Source of the DNA: Betaproteobacteria bacterium | GTDB taxonomy: Bacteria > Pseudomonadota > Gammaproteobacteria > Burkholderiales > Rhodocyclaceae | Reading direction: 5' to 3' | Length of the DNA: 9,202 nucleotides | Assembly: GCA_028065725.1 (NCBI GenBank) | Contig: JAPTVL010000072.1 | Location: 1-9,202, forward strand | Shown here: piece after piece, positions 1 to 5,423 of the stretch | Numbering within the stretch: position 1 is the first letter of the stretch | How the letters are laid out: the number at the start of each line of letters is the position of its first letter | Notes under the pieces: model-generated | What the model was told of the DNA's origin: nothing | Seen by the model: only the letters and a program-made list of their open reading frames with translations | Database searches by the model: none | Position numbers and translations under genes: made by a program

Positions 1-324
1 GTTGCGCGCCCAGTAGATGTCGGTGCCGTCCTCGAAATCGATGGTGATGTCGGTGAGCGCATACTTGGATACCGAGCGCAGGATTTTCTTGTGCGGGATG
101 CCCAGCAGCTCCACCTCGAGCGGCGCCGTGATGCGCGTTTCCACCTCTTCCGGCGTCATGCCGGGGGCCTTCATGATGACCTTGACCTGGGTGGATGACA
201 CATCGGGAAAGGCGTCGATCGGCAGGTAGTTGAATGCCAGCACACCGGCGGCGATGAGCACCACGGTGGTAAAGAGCACCGCCACCCGCTGGGTGAGGGC
301 GAATTCGATTGCGCGCGTCAGCAT
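1..324 (-). CDS. Heavy-metal efflux (HME) RND pump, CusA/CzcA family, N-terminal fragment
   Basis: Inner-membrane proton-driven RND transporter that, with a periplasmic adaptor and an outer-membrane channel, exports heavy-metal cations. Only the first 108 codons are in the window and the frame is open to the edge. The visible part has the first transmembrane helix (about residues 12-32, after LTQR) followed by the HME hallmark LPIDAFPDVSSTQVKV and the porter-domain stretches APGMTPEEVE and FEDGTDIYWAR. Full-length members are about 1000-1050 residues. The ATG at 322-324 has a GAGGTG ribosome-binding site six bases upstream. It lies 66 bp downstream of the adaptor gene on the same strand, so the two are surely one operon. 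The family call is firm. The metal (Cu/Ag, Co/Zn/Cd or Ni/Co) cannot be decided, because the selectivity residues in the later transmembrane helices are outside the window; the neighbouring Ni/Co-type sensor makes Ni/Co a reasonable guess. Confidence 0.93.
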   Translation of the reverse strand, partial: MLTRAIEFALTQRVAVLFTTVVLIAAGVLAFNYLPIDAFPDVSSTQVKVIMKAPGMTPEEVETRITAPLEVELLGIPHKKILRSVSKYALTDITIDFEDGTDIYWARN

Positions 325-330
325 TTAGGG

Positions 331-387
331 CACCTCAATTTTTTTGCAACGCAGCAGTTGGGGTGAAATATGGATTTATAGAGGTGC
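331..387 (-). promoter_or_regulatory. Ribosome-binding site of the RND pump gene with an upstream complementary stretch
   Basis: On the minus strand the Shine-Dalgarno GAGGTG (331-336) precedes the pump ATG by six bases. A perfect 7-base complement, GCACCTC in the mRNA sense paired with GAGGTGC, spans 381-387 and 330-336, separated by 44 nt of A/T-rich sequence, just after the stop codon of the adaptor gene. The pairing is seen directly. That it modulates pump translation is only an inference, since a 7-bp stem closing a 44-nt loop is weak. Confidence 0.35.
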
Positions 388-390
388 ACT

Positions 391-1512
391 TTATTCGCCC
401 CCCGCCGCCAGGCCCTGCCATACCGCCTTGAGCGAAACCGTGCCGCGCACCGCGATACGCTCGTCGTCCCTGAGGTCGCCGCCTATCGTGCTGCCCGCGG
501 CCGTTTCCCCCATCACGCGGACGGGCTGGACGCGGAATCCGGACGGGGTTTGCACGAACACATAAGCCTGGTCGCGGGCGCGAATCAGCGCCGTGTTCGG
601 CACGCGCCACGATTTGCCGTTGCCGCCTGCCACCACTGCCTCAACGAGCTGCCCCGGGCGCAGATTTTCCGCTCCCTGGCGAACTTCCGCCCGTATCGTC
701 ACGGTCTGGCTGCCTTCCTCGACGGCGCGGCCGAGCTGCAGCACCTTGCCCGTAGCCTGGTAAGCCGGCACGCTGACTTCCGCGCCGGCCTGCAGGCCGC
801 CGACCGCTGCGACCGGCGCCTGGATTTCCAGCCACAGGGGGGCCAGCTGCGCCACTTTATACAAGGGCGTCGCCGCCTCGACGCGCTGGCCGGCCACGGC
901 CATCCTTTCCAGCACCACGCCGCTGATCGGCGCGGGAATATCGATAGTGCCGGACAGGCTGTAATTCCTTTCCAGATTCCGGATTGCCGCCTCGCTCATT
1001 CCGGCCAGGCGCAGAGCCTGACGCCGCTCGGAAAGCGCAGCCGCGGCCTCGGCGTCATGGCCCTTTGCCGCCCGGTAGCGGCTTTCGGCGACAATCCCTT
1101 CCTTAAACAGCGTCTCGTCACGCTTCAGGGTCTCGCGCGCCAACTGTGCCTGGGTCGTTGCCTGCAGGAGTCCGCGCTGGATTTCCACCAGACCGGGGCT
1201 TTGCAGGCGCGCAAGGAGCTGCCCCTTTTTCACCGCCTGGCCGGGTGCCGCCGCAATCGTTTCCACCAGGCCGGCCACCGGGGTGCTGACAATCTGCAAC
1301 TGGTTGTTCGGAATCGTCACCCGCGCCGGCAAGCTCTTGCCGGCAGCCGCACCCGGCGATCCGAGGGGGGCGGTTTCGACACCCATCGCCTGCGCCTGGC
1401 TGTCAGTCAGCTTGATTTCATTGCCTGCTTCGGCATAAAGCGGCACAGCGACAGCCAGGCCGCAAAGCAATAAAACCGTCCGGCAGGCGCGCGGCCCCTG
1501 GGATTTCCACAT
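391..1512 (-). CDS. RND efflux periplasmic adaptor subunit (CusB/CzcB-like membrane fusion protein)
   Basis: Periplasmic adaptor that bridges the inner-membrane HME pump encoded just downstream and an outer-membrane channel. An N-terminal signal peptide is visible (about residues 1-29, hydrophobic core VLLLCGLAVAVPL, ending near YAEA). Then come the first half of a lipoyl/barrel-sandwich domain (about 66-107, GLVETIAAAPGQAVKKGQLLARL), an alpha-helical hairpin (about 108-182), the second lipoyl half (about 190-222, IPAPISGVVLERMAVAGQ) and beta-barrel and membrane-proximal domains to the end. Start choice: AAGGAG directly abuts the upstream ATG at 1516-1518 (spacing 0) but sits six bases before the in-frame ATG at 1510-1512, so the second ATG (373 aa) is preferred; the longer form adds only MD. 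No Met-rich CusB-type or His-rich CzcB-type N-terminal metal site is seen, so the metal stays open. It is the first gene of the adaptor-pump pair; no outer-membrane factor gene precedes it. Confidence 0.9.
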   Translation of the reverse strand: MWKSQGPRACRTVLLLCGLAVAVPLYAEAGNEIKLTDSQAQAMGVETAPLGSPGAAAGKSLPARVTIPNNQLQIVSTPVAGLVETIAAAPGQAVKKGQLLARLQSPGLVEIQRGLLQATTQAQLARETLKRDETLFKEGIVAESRYRAAKGHDAEAAAALSERRQALRLAGMSEAAIRNLERNYSLSGTIDIPAPISGVVLERMAVAGQRVEAATPLYKVAQLAPLWLEIQAPVAAVGGLQAGAEVSVPAYQATGKVLQLGRAVEEGSQTVTIRAEVRQGAENLRPGQLVEAVVAGGNGKSWRVPNTALIRARDQAYVFVQTPSGFRVQPVRVMGETAAGSTIGGDLRDDERIAVRGTVSLKAVWQGLAAGGE

Positions 1513-1588
1513 ATCCATCTCCTTGCAAAATTCGACACCCGGCCGCGTCCCAACAGAAGCGGCAGGCTGATTCTCCGACCTTTAACTT

Positions 1589-1645
1589 AACGGCCATGGC
1601 AAATCGCCGCCCCGGATCATGAAACGTCGATTCGCCATGGCCGTT
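1589..1645. repeat. Imperfect 21-bp inverted repeat with 15-nt loop
   Basis: The arms 1589-1609 and 1625-1645 are complementary over 19 of 21 positions. Of the outer 18 positions, 17 pair, centred on GGCCATGGC in each arm; position 1607/1627 is also unpaired. The element lies between the His-rich gene and the adaptor gene, about 75 bp upstream of the adaptor start. It could be a transcription attenuator or terminator, a regulator site, or a small mobile repeat (REP/MITE-like). It has no T-run on either side typical of an intrinsic terminator. The structure is certain and its role unknown. Confidence 0.65.
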
Positions 1646-1658
1646 TCCCTCACCCCTG

Positions 1659-1679
1659 CCCTCTCCCATAGGGAGAGGG
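1659..1679. repeat. 9-bp perfect hairpin of the CCCTCACCCC...CCCTCTCCC intergenic repeat type
   Basis: CCCTCTCCC (1659-1667), loop ATA, then GGGAGAGGG (1671-1679), preceded by CCCTCACCCC (1647-1656). From memory, this pyrimidine-rich motif with its purine-rich mirror is a common dispersed intergenic palindrome in proteobacterial genomes. Here only one half of the longer palindrome seems present. It lies directly beside the 1589-1645 inverted repeat, in the 207-bp gap between the His-rich gene and the adaptor gene. It may act as a 3'-end stabiliser or partial terminator for the His-rich gene. Confidence 0.5.
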
Positions 1680-1688
1680 GGATGGAGT

Positions 1689-1701
1689 CTCGCTGCGCGA
1701 G
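1689..1701. other. Short hairpin just after the His-rich gene
   Basis: CTCGC-TGC-GCGAG gives a 5-bp stem with a 3-nt loop, starting about 19 nt past the stop codon of the His-rich gene on the minus strand. No T-run follows in that direction, so an intrinsic terminator is not well supported. It adjoins the larger hairpins at 1589-1679 and could belong to the same repetitive element. Confidence 0.25.
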
Positions 1702-1719
1702 TTTCACGTCAAGAAATGC

Positions 1720-2103
1720 TTAAGAAGCTGCGGGTGGCGCTTGAGAAGGTGGCGTCCCGAAAAAGAAAGGGCTTTGTGGAAGTATAGACGGGGCGTGAAG
1801 GGTGGAAAGAACAAGCGCCTGCTGAAGCTGGATCCGCCAGAATGGAGATGTCGACAGCGAAGCGACATCGCCACTCGCCGAATCACGCTTGAACTCGGTG
1901 GCAGCGCCCACCGCCGGGAAATCGGACGAATCGGAGCTCAATTCGGACGGATGCGCCGAGTGGGCCGGGGCGAGATCATCGACATGGATATGGACATGGG
2001 ATGGCACGTGCAAGCCGCCGGCATGGGCGTGCAGGAATGGCACCAGACATTGCAGGAACGCCAGAGCCAGGAGCAGGTAAAATTTTCCCGAACGGTTTCT
2101 CAT
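1720..2103 (-). CDS. Small His-rich exported or membrane-anchored protein of a metal-resistance cluster
   Basis: No named family is recognised. The 127-residue product begins with a short basic stretch (MRNRSGK) and a hydrophobic segment (about residues 8-24) that is a signal peptide or single membrane anchor. It is followed by a His-rich patch at residues 25-51 with eight histidines (25, 27, 32, 36, 38, 40, 48, 51), including HVHIHVDDL. The middle is Ser/Asp-rich, and the C-terminal third is hydrophobic and ends Pro/Ala-rich. The position between an RcnR-type sensor and an RND adaptor, all on one strand, suggests a periplasmic metal-binding accessory. Small His-rich proteins of this sort are known near czc/cus-like operons, so the role is inferred by context. 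The ATG at 2101-2103 has no strong Shine-Dalgarno (only AAGT about six bases upstream). Opposite-strand frames overlap it, but the secretion signal followed by a metal-ligand patch supports this strand. Confidence 0.7.
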   Translation of the reverse strand: MRNRSGKFYLLLALAFLQCLVPFLHAHAGGLHVPSHVHIHVDDLAPAHSAHPSELSSDSSDFPAVGAATEFKRDSASGDVASLSTSPFWRIQLQQALVLSTLHAPSILPQSPFFFGTPPSQAPPAAS

Positions 2104-2243
2104 ATAGACTTATTCTAAGCTGGAATTGCGCATGGCAGCAAGCTTAACTTGCAGAAATTCAGTTCCCCAAATTTTGCACCCGGTTCGCGAGATAAGTCGC
2201 TGGCAAACAGTCGAGTGGGCGCCTTGATATAACGCCTGTCTGC
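2104..2243. other. Intergenic gap between sensor and His-rich gene
   Basis: The gap is 140 bp and relatively A/T-rich. It holds a short inverted repeat, GCAAG-CTTAA-CTTGC, at 2138-2152. I see no convincing sigma-70 promoter for the His-rich gene and no copy of the GTATAGT/G-tract operator found upstream of dmeF. The His-rich, adaptor and pump genes may therefore be read through from the sensor promoter or from a promoter I cannot recognise. Confidence 0.3.
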
Positions 2244-2519
2244 CTATTTTAAATATGACCGCAACACACTTATGACCTGCTCCAAATCCTGCTGACGCTG
2301 CTCCGGCAGCACCACCTCTGTGCCAAGGTGTTCGCGGATATGCCCCTCCAGCATTTCCGCCATCAGGCCATTGACCGCCCCCCGTATCGAGGCAATCTGC
2401 TGAAGTACCGCCGCGCAGTCGGACTCTTCATTCAATGCTTTTTCCATCGCTTCTACCTGCCCTTTAATGCGTCGGACACGGATCAACAACTTTTTCTTTT
2501 CGTGAACTGTATGCGACAT
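2244..2519 (-). CDS. dmeR: CsoR/RcnR-family metal-sensing repressor (DmeR-like, Ni/Co type)
   Basis: Small all-helical DUF156-family repressor that releases its operator when it binds metal. The 91 residues match the usual length. They carry the family core VRRIKGQVEAMEKAL (about 15-29), C35 in the SDCAAVLQQIASIRGAVNGLM stretch, and H60 and H64 in EGHIREHL. With H3 after the initiator (MSHT) this is the H-C-H-H pattern of nickel/cobalt RcnR/DmeR sensors. The copper CsoR pattern has a second cysteine in place of H64, and formaldehyde FrmR starts with Pro2. The ATG at 2517-2519 has GAGAGGA six bases upstream. It is divergent from dmeF with a 75-bp shared gap holding an operator-like G-tract. 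DmeR is preferred over RcnR because the neighbour is a DmeF-type CDF; FrmR is the main alternative by overall similarity, but no formaldehyde dehydrogenase is adjacent. Confidence 0.88.
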   Translation of the reverse strand: MSHTVHEKKKLLIRVRRIKGQVEAMEKALNEESDCAAVLQQIASIRGAVNGLMAEMLEGHIREHLGTEVVLPEQRQQDLEQVISVLRSYLK

Positions 2520-2533
2520 ACAAAATCCTCTCT

Positions 2534-2563
2534 TTGACGCTATAAAGTATAGTGGGGTATAGT
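2534..2563 (+). promoter_or_regulatory. Predicted sigma-70 promoter of dmeF
   Basis: The -35 TTGACG (2534-2539) and -10 TATAGT (2558-2563) are separated by 18 bp, each one mismatch from consensus in conserved positions or close to it. Transcription would start near 2570, giving a leader of about 25 nt before the dmeF ATG at 2595. That ATG has no recognisable Shine-Dalgarno (GGTATAGACCC precedes it). The predicted operator fills the spacer and covers the -10, which fits repression by occlusion. Confidence 0.55.
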
Positions 2564-2565
2564 AT
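2546..2565. promoter_or_regulatory. Predicted DmeR/RcnR-type operator (G-tract flanked by GTATAGT repeats)
   Basis: The site reads AGTATAGT-GGGG-TATAGTAT. It contains two direct copies of GTATAGT (2547-2553 and 2557-2563) exactly 10 bp apart, that is one helical turn. A further GTATAG lies at 2585-2590, next to the dmeF start. CsoR/RcnR-family operators are known to consist of a G/C tract flanked by A/T-rich arms, and DmeR sites have TATAGTATA-like arms (from memory). The location between the divergent sensor and CDF genes supports it. Binding itself is inferred. Confidence 0.6.
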
Positions 2566-2594
2566 GCATGAAATGATTATTCCGGTATAGACCC

Positions 2595-3539
2595 ATGACG
2601 ACTTTTCTTACCGCTGATGACCTGAAACACTCTCACAAATTCGACGAGGGGAACCCGCTCGCCGAGAAAAACACCTTGCGCGTAGCGGTTCTTACCGCTG
2701 CGATGATGGTGATCGAGATTGCTGGCGGCTGGTATTACAATTCGATGGCTTTGCTGGCGGATGGCTGGCACATGAGTTCGCATGCAGTCGCCCTGGGGCT
2801 ATCTCTTCTGGCTTATGTCTTTGCCAGAAAATTCGCCCACGACCCGCGTTTTTCTTTTGGCACATGGAAAATAGAAGTGCTGGGCGGCTATACGAGTGCG
2901 ATTCTTCTGGTGATGGTGGCCGGGTTGATGATCTATCAATCCGTTGAAAGATTGATTGCACCGAGCCCGATTCACTATAACCAAGCCATCACGATTGCGA
3001 TAGTTGGCCTGCTGGTCAACCTTGTCTCCGCGTGGCTGCTCAAGGATGGGCACCACCATCAACACGATCATGCGCACGGGCATGACCACCATGGTCACCA
3101 TGACCTGAACTTGCGGTCGGCTTATATGCATGTGGTTGCAGATGCCGCAACGTCCGTGTTGGCCATAGTCGCCTTATTCGGCGGCAAATTGTGGGGGGCA
3201 AATTGGCTAGACCCGGTGATGGGTCTGGTTGGCGCTGCATTGGTTTCCATATGGGCGTATGGTTTGCTGCGTGATACCGGTCGTGTGCTGCTGGATGCCG
3301 AAATGACTGTTCCCGTTGTGGCCGAGATTCGCGAAGTCATTGCCGCATCACCGATCAAAGCGCAAATTTGCGACTTGCATGTATGGCGCGTAGGGAAAGA
3401 CAAGTATGCTTGTATTCTCAGCCTCGCGATGGTCAAGGGTGTATCGCCGGAATATTTCAGGCAGCAATTGAGCATACACGATGAGTTGGTGCATATCACC
3501 GTCGAGATAAACCAGGTTGGCCAACACGATCAAGGTTAA
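2595..3539 (+). CDS. dmeF: Cation diffusion facilitator DmeF (Co(II)/Ni(II) efflux)
   Basis: Inner-membrane proton antiporter that moves divalent metal out of the cytosol; DmeF members mainly handle cobalt and nickel. Its 314 residues have six predicted helices (about 28-47, 52-77, 96-116, 130-149, 178-198, 205-224) and a C-terminal cytosolic ferredoxin-like domain (about 235-306, CDLHVWRVGKDKYA). A cytosolic loop between helices 4 and 5 has 11 His in 17 residues (153-169, starting HHHQHDHAHGH). Helix 2 reads ADGWHMSSHA with H59 and H63, where most zinc CDFs have HxxxD; helix 5 has the usual HVVAD (H179, D183). The N-terminus KHSHKFDEGN is also His-containing, as in DmeF relatives. It is the only plus-strand gene, divergent from the sensor. 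The ATG at 2595 lacks a clear ribosome-binding site, but no better in-frame start keeps helix 1. Its G+C is lower than that of the Bat genes. Confidence 0.9.
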   Translation: MTTFLTADDLKHSHKFDEGNPLAEKNTLRVAVLTAAMMVIEIAGGWYYNSMALLADGWHMSSHAVALGLSLLAYVFARKFAHDPRFSFGTWKIEVLGGYTSAILLVMVAGLMIYQSVERLIAPSPIHYNQAITIAIVGLLVNLVSAWLLKDGHHHQHDHAHGHDHHGHHDLNLRSAYMHVVADAATSVLAIVALFGGKLWGANWLDPVMGLVGAALVSIWAYGLLRDTGRVLLDAEMTVPVVAEIREVIAASPIKAQICDLHVWRVGKDKYACILSLAMVKGVSPEYFRQQLSIHDELVHITVEINQVGQHDQG

Positions 3540-3721
3540 GTTGCCGAAGCTCTAGCCGATCAGCCAGAGCCCGCATAGCATGAAATGAATTCGCAGGGAT
3601 GGGCGATTTATGCGAGTTGCCTCGCATCCCTGCAGGAACCTGTTCGCCCAGCTCGCCAAAAATCCGGTGTAACGCGCTCTCCAAAAGCTTGGGCGTTCCG
3701 CTGCAGAACCCTCGCTCCCGC
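3540..3721. other. Gap between convergent genes
   Basis: The gap is 182 bp between the dmeF stop and the stop of the HlyD-type adaptor gene. It contains the inverted repeat at 3593-3633. It also has a weaker minus-strand stem (AACGC/GCGTT with inner CCAA-GCTT-TTGG, about 3670-3697) downstream of the exporter genes. No open frame with coding character is seen. Confidence 0.4.
3593..3633. terminator. Possible bidirectional terminator stem between convergent genes
   Basis: GCAGGGATG (3593-3601) is perfectly complementary to CATCCCTGC (3625-3633). Inside the 23-nt loop lies an alternative hairpin, TGCGAG-TTGC-CTCGCA (3611-3626), that shares two bases with the outer stem. Neither side has a proper T-run, so Rho-independent termination is uncertain. 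The position, 54 nt after dmeF and about 90 nt past the end of the ABC exporter genes, is what suggests the call. Confidence 0.3.
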
Positions 3722-4744
3722 TTATCGGTGCGAAGGAAAGATCTTCACATCCACCGTCATGCCGAGCTTGAAGGGGCTGCGGTAATCCAGGCCGATTTTC
3801 ACCTGCACCGCCTTGAGGCCCAGGTTGACCGCGGGACTGCTCGGCTTGACCCGTCTTGCTCCGGCATAGTCGGCGATCTGCCGCACCCGGCCGTTGAATA
3901 CCTTGCCGGGATAGGCGTCCGAGGTGACGCTGGCGCGGTCGCCCAGATGGACCCTGCCGCTATCCGTTTCGTCCACCTCGGCGTTGATCCAGATGCGGCT
4001 GGTGTCGGCGATGGCAACAATAGGGATCTCCGGCGTGATGCCTTCGCCGTCGTCGAGATAGCGCCGGATCACCGTGCCGGCAATGGGCGCCCGGACCATT
4101 GTTTTTTCCAGCAACTTGCGGCTGTATGCGACCTCGGCCTCGGCGAGCTTTGCCTGGTCCCGGTAGAGCCTTACTGTCTCAGGCTTGGGGCCCTTTTCCA
4201 GCAGCACTTTTTGCTGTTCGGCCGCGGCGGCCCTGGCGCGTGCCCCTTTGTACGCCCGTTCCCTTTCGTCCAGGCTGGAGATGGAGACCATGCCCTGCCG
4301 GCGCAGTTCGCGGTAGCGCTGCAACTGCCTGCCCGCCTCCTCCATGTCGGCCGTCGCGCCTTCCAGGGCTGCTGCGGCTTGCAGGATTTCCTCCTTGCGC
4401 GCGCCGGATCTGACCTCTTGCAGCTTGCTGCGGGCCACGGCCATTTGTTCTTCCACCGCTTTTACCCTGGCCTGCAGGTCTTCGTTTTCCAGCACGGCAA
4501 CGAGTTGCCCGGCCTCGACGGTGTCTCCCTCGCGGACGAGGATTTTTTGCACCTTGCCGTTCAATTCGCCGCTGGCGACGTCGACGTCGAAGCCAGGCAT
4601 GGCTTCGACCTTGCCCTCCGCGGCGACATGCGAGCGCACGGCCGTCTGCGTGGCGGGCGCAGACGGTGTTCGTTCATGGGAAAGCAGGGCATAAGCCGCC
4701 GCCGCAAGCACGATCAGCAGCGCAGCCACGCCGATCGATTTCAT
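3722..4744 (-). CDS. HlyD-family periplasmic adaptor of an ABC exporter (DevB/MacA-like)
   Basis: Membrane fusion protein that couples an inner-membrane ABC transporter to an outer-membrane channel. The 340 residues start with a single membrane anchor (about 5-22). Then come the first lipoyl half (about 52-88, SGELNGKVQKILVREGDTVE), a long coiled-coil hairpin rich in Ala, Glu and Arg (about 89-215, with the YbhG/DevB-like VRSGARKEEIL near 111-121), the second lipoyl half (216-248, VRAPIAGTVIRRYLDDGE) and a beta-barrel with IWINAEVDETD. The end LGMTVDVKIF is typical of the family. The start ATG overlaps the stop of the ATPase gene (ATGA, 4741-4744), with GGGAGG about nine bases upstream inside that gene, so translation is coupled. 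It is the last gene of the unit. The substrate is unknown. A TolC-like partner would be required and is not in the window. Confidence 0.88.
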   Translation of the reverse strand: MKSIGVAALLIVLAAAAYALLSHERTPSAPATQTAVRSHVAAEGKVEAMPGFDVDVASGELNGKVQKILVREGDTVEAGQLVAVLENEDLQARVKAVEEQMAVARSKLQEVRSGARKEEILQAAAALEGATADMEEAGRQLQRYRELRRQGMVSISSLDERERAYKGARARAAAAEQQKVLLEKGPKPETVRLYRDQAKLAEAEVAYSRKLLEKTMVRAPIAGTVIRRYLDDGEGITPEIPIVAIADTSRIWINAEVDETDSGRVHLGDRASVTSDAYPGKVFNGRVRQIADYAGARRVKPSSPAVNLGLKAVQVKIGLDYRSPFKLGMTVDVKIFPSHR

Positions 4745-5415
4745 GGCAGCAGCCTCCCGTCTTCCAGCACGGCAACGCGGTGCGCCATACTTTCTGCCTT
4801 GGGGTCATGGCTGACGATGGCGATGGCCTTGCCCGATTGCTCGGCCAGATTTCTGAGCAGCGCAAGCACCTCGCGGCCGGTCCTGGAATCCAGGTTGGCC
4901 GTCGGTTCGTCCGCCAGGATGATGGGCGGGTCGCCCGCCAGCGCGCGCGCCAGGGCGGTGCGCTGCTTCTCGCCGCCGCTCAGGTCGCCGGGGTGGAGCT
5001 TGGACCGCCGGGCCAGGCCGACTTTTTCCAGCAGCGCCAGGGATTCGTCCTTGAGCCGGGCTTTGGCGGTACCCTTGAGGCGCAGCACCAGTTCCACATT
5101 CTCCTGGGCAGTGAGGAAGCGGAACAGGTTGAAGGACTGGAATACGAAGCCGATATATTTTCTGCGCACGTCGGGCAGCGCATCCTCCCCGAGGCTGCTG
5201 ACGTCGCGCCCGCCGATATGCACCTCTCCGCTGCTGGGGGTCAGGATGCATCCCATCATGGACAGCAGCGTGGTCTTGCCGGAGCCAGACGGCCCCATGA
5301 TGAGCAGGACCTCGCCGCGGCTGAGGGCGAGGCTGACGGAATCCACAGCGACCACGGCGTTTGCTCCCTGGCCATATGTCTTGCTAATGTTTTTTACTTC
5401 GAGCATGGCTTCCAC
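4741..5415 (-). CDS. ABC transporter ATP-binding protein (LolD/MacB/DevA-like)
   Basis: Cytosolic ATPase that powers the exporter formed with the adjacent permease and adaptor. All catalytic motifs are intact: Walker A GPSGSGKTT (41-49), Q-loop VFQSFNLF (Q93), signature LSGGEKQR (145-152), Walker B IILADE (165-170), D-loop NLDS (174-177) and switch His in IVSHDP (H203). The 224-residue length and the sequence style place it in the LolD/MacB group that works with FtsX-type permeases. The frame starts at GTG (5413-5415), with GAGG six bases upstream and 8 nt after the permease stop. The alternative is the ATG at 5404-5406, which loses MEA and has a poorly spaced GGAAG. The gene ends by overlapping the adaptor ATG. 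The family call is very safe; the DevA-like label follows from the permease and adaptor. Confidence 0.93.
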   Translation of the reverse strand: MEAMLEVKNISKTYGQGANAVVAVDSVSLALSRGEVLLIMGPSGSGKTTLLSMMGCILTPSSGEVHIGGRDVSSLGEDALPDVRRKYIGFVFQSFNLFRFLTAQENVELVLRLKGTAKARLKDESLALLEKVGLARRSKLHPGDLSGGEKQRTALARALAGDPPIILADEPTANLDSRTGREVLALLRNLAEQSGKAIAIVSHDPKAESMAHRVAVLEDGRLLP

Positions 5416-5423
5416 AGCTCGCC

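Noticed and set aside
550..1473. A 307-codon open frame on the plus strand
   Set aside because: It is antisense to the RND adaptor with its clear signal peptide and lipoyl domain, and its product is His/Arg/Gln-rich without recognisable motifs.
1741..2118. A plus-strand frame opposite the His-rich gene
   Set aside because: It is comparable in length but Arg/Trp/Met-rich without a secretion signal or family likeness. The minus-strand frame has an N-terminal hydrophobic signal and ordered His ligands, and is colinear with its neighbours.
2244..2519. Formaldehyde sensor FrmR as identity of the small repressor
   Set aside because: The core resembles FrmR, but residue 2 is Ser with His3 rather than Pro2, H64 is present, and the partner gene is a CDF transporter rather than a formaldehyde dehydrogenase.
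3053..3103. CAC/CAT-rich stretch in dmeF considered as a microsatellite or CRISPR-like repeat
   Set aside because: It simply encodes the cytosolic His-rich loop of the transporter; there is no regular repeat-spacer spacing.
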